From Paragordius varius (lineage: Eukaryota > Nematomorpha), in assembly GCA_964247055.1 (NCBI GenBank), contig OZ176058.1:1550001-1614000 (forward strand): a stretch of DNA of 64,000 nucleotides, in the 5' to 3' direction. Below, in pieces: positions 57,474-64,000 of this stretch; within the stretch, counting starts at the first letter, position 1, and each line of letters begins with the position of its first letter. A program made the translations under genes and the position numbers. Below the pieces are notes generated by a model that saw only the letters and a program-made list of their open reading frames with translations, did no database searches and was not told where the DNA came from.

Positions 57474-58839
57474 GTTATTTAGTTAAAAAACCGCAAAATA
57501 TAATAGAGTCTGCCATTATTACAATGTAAAAACAAGGAAGACGTATCAAAACGCATAATTAATATTTGATAGTTTTAGTGATCTCATTTGATTTTAATGT
57601 AAAATTTATTTTATAAAATGTAAATAAATTTTTCTTGTTTCCCTTGGTTTGAAACTGTTTTCAAAACTAGCTTTACAAATATATTTTGCGGGGCTCGCGA
57701 AAAATGCAAAAATGTTACACTAATAAAATTTTAAACAATGCGTTTTTAATTTTTTAAAGTAAAAAAGGCTCGTTTTAATTATTTTCGATTATAGCATATT
57801 TTCTTCCAGCATTTATCATTATATACATTTTAAAAAATTTTATATTGCGTTTTGAACCATAATATAAAAAATTATGTCTCATTGCAGAAAATAATCTAGT
57901 AAAGCTTATTTTTATTCATGGTAATTATAAGGCACCAATGATTGCTATTCAGTAATGAAATAATTTAATTTATTTAAAGTTTATTATGTTTGTAGTAACC
58001 AGTGTTAAAAAATAAGTAAATATGGCTTAAAGATTTGTTGGTGCCTAGTTTATATATAAAATATGTTGCCGGATTGCTAGTAATTTTTACGGTTAAAACT
58101 CAGATAATAGCATTTTCCTACATACAAATTGCATTGGTGAAAATAACCCGTTAGAAATAAGGTAGATGCACTAAAAATAAAATTATACCGGCAAAACATA
58201 AAAATATTGAGTATCCAAAGAATAAACCTTAGTTCTTTCTACTGTTATTTAACACTCCATTACCTTTTGGGGTAATTTTATATCCCAGAGCAATTTGTAA
58301 TTTGAATATCTTAAAATATATTTAAGCTATAAATCCAAATTTAACAATATACTTTCTCTAGTTTTTTAGGCGCATTATACAAATTTTTTTAAAAAGGCAA
58401 AATTGTAAAAAAGTCCTCATCTGAAATTTTTGCCGCCAATTTTTTTTAATTTTTTTATATCCTAATGCAACATGCAGATAAATGTATATTATTGTTAGAA
58501 GATATAAATATTATAAACAACTAGGAAACATTTAAGCAACTTCATTTACTTTGATTATATCAGCTGTTTGTTTGATCGTGTTTTGAAACAGTATTTTTAG
58601 ACTCTAGAAGTCACACAAATCTAAAAAATATAAGCTCTTCTATCTTATATATAAGAATAATGTTTTATAAAATTTTAATTAATATAACTGAGCTATAAAA
58701 CTATCCTAATAGATAAAGGAAATAGTGAAAAGGAAATAAAAATCTCTTACGCATATGTACTATGATTTGCATATTTTTATACAATTCCATTCAAATCCAG
58801 TAGGACCTCATACTATATTGTTGATATTTTCAAAAACCT
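57474..58839. other. AT-rich stretch with eroded repeats
   Basis: A lone MITE 'a' arm at about 58180-58215 (AAATTATACCGGCAAAACAT) and an E-like head at about 58248 (TTTAACACTCCATTACC with GGGGTAATTT). No gene recognised. Confidence 0.45.
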
Positions 58840-59535
58840 ACTGAAACTAACTGTTTTAATTTAAATTTATGCCTCTATCATAATACAAATTTTAAAAATA
58901 AGCCATATTGAAAAAAAGTTACAGATCAAATTACTTAGACGCCTTTTTTAGTTTACAACATTAATCTAAATATCGTGTTTATTTAATTTTAAAAACTAAA
59001 GATAATTTTTTATAACATCTAGCACTGATATAAAGAGAAATAGTTTATTTCGTATTTAAGTAATAACTATAATTACACGGACAAAACGTAAAATAATAAG
59101 ACAAAAATTTTTTTCAAAGGTTAAACCTTTTCAACCTTACAATATTTGCTATATAAAAGTTTTAATTAAAACCGTAAACTAAGTTGATTAAGCTATCAAT
59201 TTAGATTTCTATTTTGCAGATTAAAACAATCATTTATTTTAAAAATAATCAATCAAAAAATATGGTTGTCTTTTAGGATTCTTTATATTTTTAGGTTTTG
59301 TCCGTATAAATTCAATTTTATGGTGATTTACCTTGAGATTTTTACATGAATTAGTTGTTTTAATAAATTCCTTTTTAAATTTGGGTGTATCAAGATTTTA
59401 TCAGTGGAAACATTTGCCATGATTTCGTTTTGTTACAAATTTATCAAAAAAATTAAGTTTAAACAGGCCCTGAGTTTCCAAAGACCCAATTTGAATCGAA
59501 GGACTGAAGTAAATATGCCGTAATTAAGTGTTAAT
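58840..59535. mobile_element. Eroded element E (copy 7) interrupted by MITE 'a'
   Basis: Right end readable as GACCCAATTTGAATCGAAGG and AAGTGTTAATT. Body blocks such as TTTAAATTTATGCCTCTATC are present. MITE 'a' copy 8 sits inside. Confidence 0.6.
59066..59321. mobile_element. Palindromic MITE 'a' (copy 8), nested in element E
   Basis: Left AATTACACGGACAAAACGTA, right GGTTTTGTCCGTATAAATTC. 256 bp. Confidence 0.7.
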
Positions 59536-59904
59536 TACCAAATGATATTATTTGTAAATAAAAGATCCATTATTCTATTTTCTCTGTTAAAATATAAATA
59601 GGTTAAGATTCTTTCAAAAAGAAGTATGATTACTAAATTCTCTTCCATGGAAGTTTCGAAAACTAAAAACCCGCCATCTATTTAATTCTTGAATAAGGTT
59701 GTTGATAAACCTATGTAAAAAAACTCGCAAATCCCTTTGAAACATACAATAGAGCCACATCATATAAATAATACTTGGTTCTGAAACATATATCAATAGG
59801 TTATAAGTTTTAATGCTTGATTTGTTGCAACCGCCTTTCTACCATTTATTCAAATGAACCATAAAAATAATTCACCTTTTTATTTAACTAAACTTATTAT
59901 TTTG

Positions 59905-62131
59905 ATTTAGCGATTCCTATTCTTCTTCTGATGTCGGTGCTGTTAGTCATATTGATAAGACTGCGTAAATAAGTGTATTGGGAGACAACTACGATTTTTT
60001 GGTTGCCAAAGGATAAATTGTTGTAATGATTCTGAGCGTGTGATAATTTTAGTTTTTTTGTAGTTGATAGTAAGACCGAATTTTTGACATTCAGTTGAAA
60101 ATTCTGTTAAGAGTTTTTAGGTGGTCCACTGAACAGCAGTATAGTGTCGTCAGCATAGTTAAGTAATGATATGATATTGCCATGCTTATGCCATTAGCTC
60201 TATCTATATTTCTTAATACACTTTCTAAGCAAACGTTAAAAAGAGTCGGTGAAAGGATCCTTGTCATAAACCATTGTTCATTCGTATCCAATTACTTGTG
60301 CCGTGTGGGGTTTTTATGATTAAAGATGAATTGGAGTAAAGGGATTTGATGATGTTTATAATATGATTTAATACTCCAATCTGACATAGTTCCTTCCACA
60401 GCATGTCGTGCTTCACGCTGTCGAAGGCCTTTGAAAAATCAATGAAGCAGATATGGGTTTCTTTCTGAAATCGATTAGTTTTTCAAATGTCCAGCGTATA
60501 TTGCTAATCATGTCCCTGCATCCGCGAATGGTTCTAAATCCCGCTTGGGTGTTAGAAAGTTCGGCTTCAATTATGCCTTGGATACGCCTGTGTATTATTT
60601 TGAGAAAAACTTTTGAGGCTTGGGTGATTAGCCCAGTTCTATAGTTGTTAAATGATTTAGGATCGCCTTTTTCAAGATAGGGATGAATATTGATTTGCAC
60701 CAATCTTGGGGGAATGAGGCGTGAGCAAATATCTTTTGGAATAAGTCAGTTAGGATATGAGGGATAAAACGAATGAGTTCGGTTAGGATATCGATGTACC
60801 TCTCCGATTTGTTGTTTGGATAATGGTTGAGCGCCTATTCTACTTCTTCTTTGATGATTTGCAGGCCATGTTGATAGATATCACTGTTTTTATAGGCGTT
60901 TGATAGGCTGGTTCCGTATAGTTTACATATTGTTCCACCAGTGTTTTTCGTCTGTGATGATATCTCCATCTTCCTTTCTCATTGGGCCTTTGTAGCTTTT
61001 AAACCTACGTGGTGCAATATGATCTACTTTAGCAAAGTAATATATAGCAGCGTTTTCTAATTTTTAAGCACAGCTGATTGTATTAATCATTTTTGTCCTC
61101 CCGAGCGCTTTTTTGGAGCTCCGTTAAGTGATTTGTACTCTGCCGTATTATATTTCGTTTTGGTTGGGGCCATTTGTCAGCTAAATCAAAACTTTGTGAT
61201 AGCGTAATTTTGTTATGATGAGATTTTTGGATAGGATGCATTCTCTGGCTGTAGTTCTGGTGATATTTTGTATTGTTTTCCAAAGATTTTCAGTGTCATC
61301 GTCAATTTCGAGTGTTTTGAATCTGTTTTCAATTAACAAAGGAAACTCGGGGAGATCGCAGAAAAATCTAATTTAGGTTTATGCTGAGATTATATTTTGC
61401 GTAAGACTACTAGTTTAATTTTAGGTTTATCTACAGTGAGATTATGAGAATAACAGTCGGAACAAGGGTAGGTTTTTACGTTCATAAATGAAGATTTATG
61501 TTTTTGCATACCGGGAATAATGTCGATTTTGTTTATGTGCCTCTTGCAAGGTGAGGTCCATGTGTATAGCCTTCGCTGTTGTTGGAAAAAGGAGTTTATG
61601 ATGAAGAATTTACGTTCGCTATGAGGCGGTCGCCTCTATCGTTTTTGCTTCCCAACCCTTTCCCACCAGTGATTCGGGGTGTATTATCATTGCCTACTAT
61701 CGCGTTAAAGTCCCCTAATACAAATATCATGTCTTTGAAGCTTTCTTAACAGGTGAGCTGGCAGCCTCGTAAAATTGTTAGGAGTCATCGTTGTTAGAGT
61801 TAGTAGGGGCATAGAATTGGAATATTGTTCAATCGAAGTAATATTATGCAATCGCTGTGTAGATGGTGAATTTCAGATGAGTTGGCAAGTGATTTGGTCA
61901 CTATTAGGGCCACTCCGTTTCGTTTAAGGGTATTATGACCTGAGTATAATAAGATGTGATTTCATATTCTATGTGACCGTTTAATGGGATGTGGGATTCT
62001 GCTATCCCTAATACACAGATGTCGAGTTTCATCCTTTATAATACTTCGATTTTGTTGGTGGGGTCGCGTGAATTTCATGTACCAATACGTACAGACAACT
62101 CGCTGGAGTTAATTTTATTTGAAACAGGCAT
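59905..62131 (-). pseudogene. RTE-like LINE, 3'-truncated and broken
   Basis: Minus strand from MPVSNKINSSELSVRIGT (62131), CVLGIAESHIP, FVLGDFNAIVGNDNTPRITG, GKGLGSKNDRGDRL, RRLYTWTSPCKRHINKIDII, then YLEKGDPKSFNNYR, QAGFRTIRGCRDMISNIRWT, a degraded palm (SPTLFNVCLESVLRNID), and QYTYLRSLINMTNSTDIRRR. Clearly related to the LINE at 1281-4454 by the same landmarks but more diverged. Stops occur soon after the start and many frames change. It breaks off after RIGIAKSK at about 59905, so about 250 C-terminal codons and the tail are missing. Confidence 0.85.
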
Positions 62132-62694
62132 TGTCTAATGTGGAAAATGAGGGAGGATGTGTTAGCGATGGATAAGTTTGTGATGAAGGGTATGAGGGAA
62201 AAATGAGTTGTAGTTTGGATGATGAATGATATTTTATAGGTAATTGGATAAAGATATTGTTAAAAAGGAGGATAATCAATTTTTAATTTAAATGAATTGC
62301 GGTGGGAAAGGATTGGTATGCCTACGCCCCAAAAGGATAACTAATTATTTTTGAATTTGTATTTTTTTTCGACAGTTTTAACGAAAGCATTTAACTAACG
62401 CATTAGACAAGCATGTACCAACTTTTTCACCCATTTTTATCTGATTCCCATTACATCAAAATTCTCAAGAAAATCATATTCATTTAAATTAAAAATTTAT
62501 AAATAAATTTATCTTTTTTTACGATATCTGACGTTCTTATGTGTTTCATAGCTCTTTAATATTTCTTCTTTTATACAAATTAAACAAAATAAAACAATAA
62601 TGCTCATTTTTAAAAATTATATTTATTCAAATTATCCTCAAATTATAAAAATATTTTATCTTTCACTATAGTATTAAAAGAAACTGAAATTTAA
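62132..62694. other. Flank of the LINE, AT-rich
   Basis: 62132-62300 is G-rich on the + strand (GTATGAGGGAAAAATGAG) and may be the LINE 5' UTR. The remainder holds nothing recognised. Confidence 0.4.
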
Positions 62695-63205
62695 ACGCCA
62701 TCCGTTTTATGCGTAAAATTTTATTTTTAATTGTAAATATATTTTTTGGTGGATTATGGTTACCTAATATTATTAAATTTTATGATTATAGTTAATACGG
62801 CAATGATAATCTTTACTAAAATGAAAAAAATATAATTAATCCAATTAAATATGATTGGTATTTTATATTTAAATGTATATACGAATACACTTTAAATAAA
62901 GTGTGTTAATTTAAAATAAGTTTCGAGATTGGATGAATAAAGGTATAATTATTTATATATAAAAATACTCGGTATTAAGATGGCAGATTATTAACTACAT
63001 ATTATATTTGAGTAGAGTATGTTGGGGAAATATAAATAATAAATTAATTGAGTTAACCCTAATTAAATAGCTATTTCCTATATTTTTATATCCACATTTT
63101 CCTCTGTACTCATTAAAGCATTTTTAAACAAATATCAATGCGTTTTTTAATTTTCTGGCCTTAGCTAGCTTCCATGTTCTACAGATTAAATTTTTGGCTA
63201 TATAT
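62695..63205 (-). repeat. Repeat A (copy 5), inverted 5' half
   Basis: Complement of the first half of repeat A: TTTTTGGTGGATTATGGTTA, GGCAGATTATTAAC, GTTAACCCTAATTAAATAGC, GGCCTTAGCTAGCTTCCATG. Confidence 0.75.
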
Positions 63206-63237
63206 CTTTATTTTATATAAATATAAAATAGTATTTG

Positions 63238-64000
63238 CACTGTGTGCAAAAAGAGGCTCATTTTAAATTAACGAAAATTTTTTTCATGAGATAGTTTATG
63301 ACCAATGAATTCATTTGCCGCAAAAATTATTTGTTGACAACCTAGTTTTTGAAATATTGAGAAAAAATTGAAATCGGGCAAAAAGTGAAAATTAAGGATA
63401 ATTAAAATAATGATAAAATCTGAAATATTATCGTTTATTATCTCATTTTAGGAGATATTTTCAATATATAAATAGCCTAAAATCATATAGTTTGGGTTTC
63501 AATAAAATTTCAGGTCAAAAGATGGCGTTTTTCTTTTATCACACTTAAAAGACAAACAAAATTTAATGAAACTATATTAAAATATTTTTTTTAATTATTT
63601 ACTACCTAAACTCACTATTAAAATCTTAACATTCATATTTTATTGAGGAAAATAAACTTCTACATCAAAATAGAACCAAAAATATTGTTTATTTTTGCAT
63701 TTTTTTGTCATCTGGTTTATGCGTGTATAAAAATTTTTTACTGTTTTATTTTGGATTCTTAAATGAGTGGGAATTATAAAGTATATAATTTATGGAAATA
63801 GGATTTAAAAATAGTGGAATATCAGCCAACAATCCGTAAAATCACAATACAAATATTAATTTGTCATAAAACAGACTTGTTACAGGGTTTTATAAGGATT
63901 GTTGGTTAATATTCCACTACTTTTAAATCCTATTTTGCATAAATTATAAATAATACACACTTATGTAAGAATCCAATACAAATCAGTATAAATTTTTTAT
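63238..64000. mobile_element. Foldback element D (copy 2), runs off the window
   Basis: Starts CACTGTGTGCAAAAAGAGGC. It shares AAATCGGGCAAAAAGTGAAA, GTCAAAAGATGGCGTTTTTC and the inner palindrome AATAGTGGAATATCAGCCAA / GGTTAATATTCCACTACTTT with copy 1. The right end lies beyond 64000. Confidence 0.75.

Overview
The window is strongly AT-rich eukaryotic DNA (poly-A/T tracts and AT microsatellites throughout) and reads like an insect chromosome arm that is poor in genes and full of mobile elements. There are RTE-like APE-RT LINEs, an R2-type LINE relic, hAT transposons of two lineages, many palindromic MITEs and foldback elements, and a BTB-BACK-Kelch gene with many introns. A hemipteran of the aphid/phylloxera kind is my best guess from the KLHL type, the TE mix and the base composition. 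That is inference, not proof.

Layout. 1-13.7 kb: a roughly 2-kb repeat (repeat A, with an internal palindromic MITE 'a') occurs three times. The first copy is interrupted by a 3.17-kb RTE-like LINE with target-site duplications (TSDs). A 3.33-kb hAT transposon with 8-bp TSDs lies at 6629-9960, followed by an R2-type LINE 3' relic at 10.1-10.5 kb. 15-21.5 kb: a hAT MITE with perfect TSDs, a foldback element (C) that carries a LINE tail and was itself hit by a Harbinger-like element, and a second foldback (B) with 14-bp subterminal repeats. 22.9-28.2 kb: two terminal exons in opposite orientation that seem to belong to one unknown gene family, sharing intron phase and a C-terminal motif. 31.9-40 kb: a decayed LINE, a second copy of foldback C (inverted relative to the first, with a candidate 8-bp TSD), and a decayed ZMYM1-like hAT transposase.

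42.0-56.6 kb holds the one clear host gene: a BTB-BACK-Kelch (KLHL-type) protein, + strand, nine main exons with consistent phases, 551 residues and no stop. It reads cleanly only if two very short GT-AG segments (27 and 22 nt) inside the first exon are removed, which makes them candidate ultra-short introns. Its introns and 5' flank are packed with TTAA-bounded palindromic elements (piggyBac-type target), Tc1/mariner-like MITEs, foldbacks and two LINE fragments, several of them within 100 bp of splice sites. 57-64 kb is repeats again, with another decayed RTE-like LINE at 59.9-62.1 kb and the start of a second foldback D copy at the window edge.

The KLHL product would be a substrate adaptor for a Cullin-3 ubiquitin ligase. 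The two unknown terminal exons encode low-complexity, possibly secreted tails. No link between these genes can be shown from sequence. No rRNA, tRNA, CRISPR array or LTR element was recognised.
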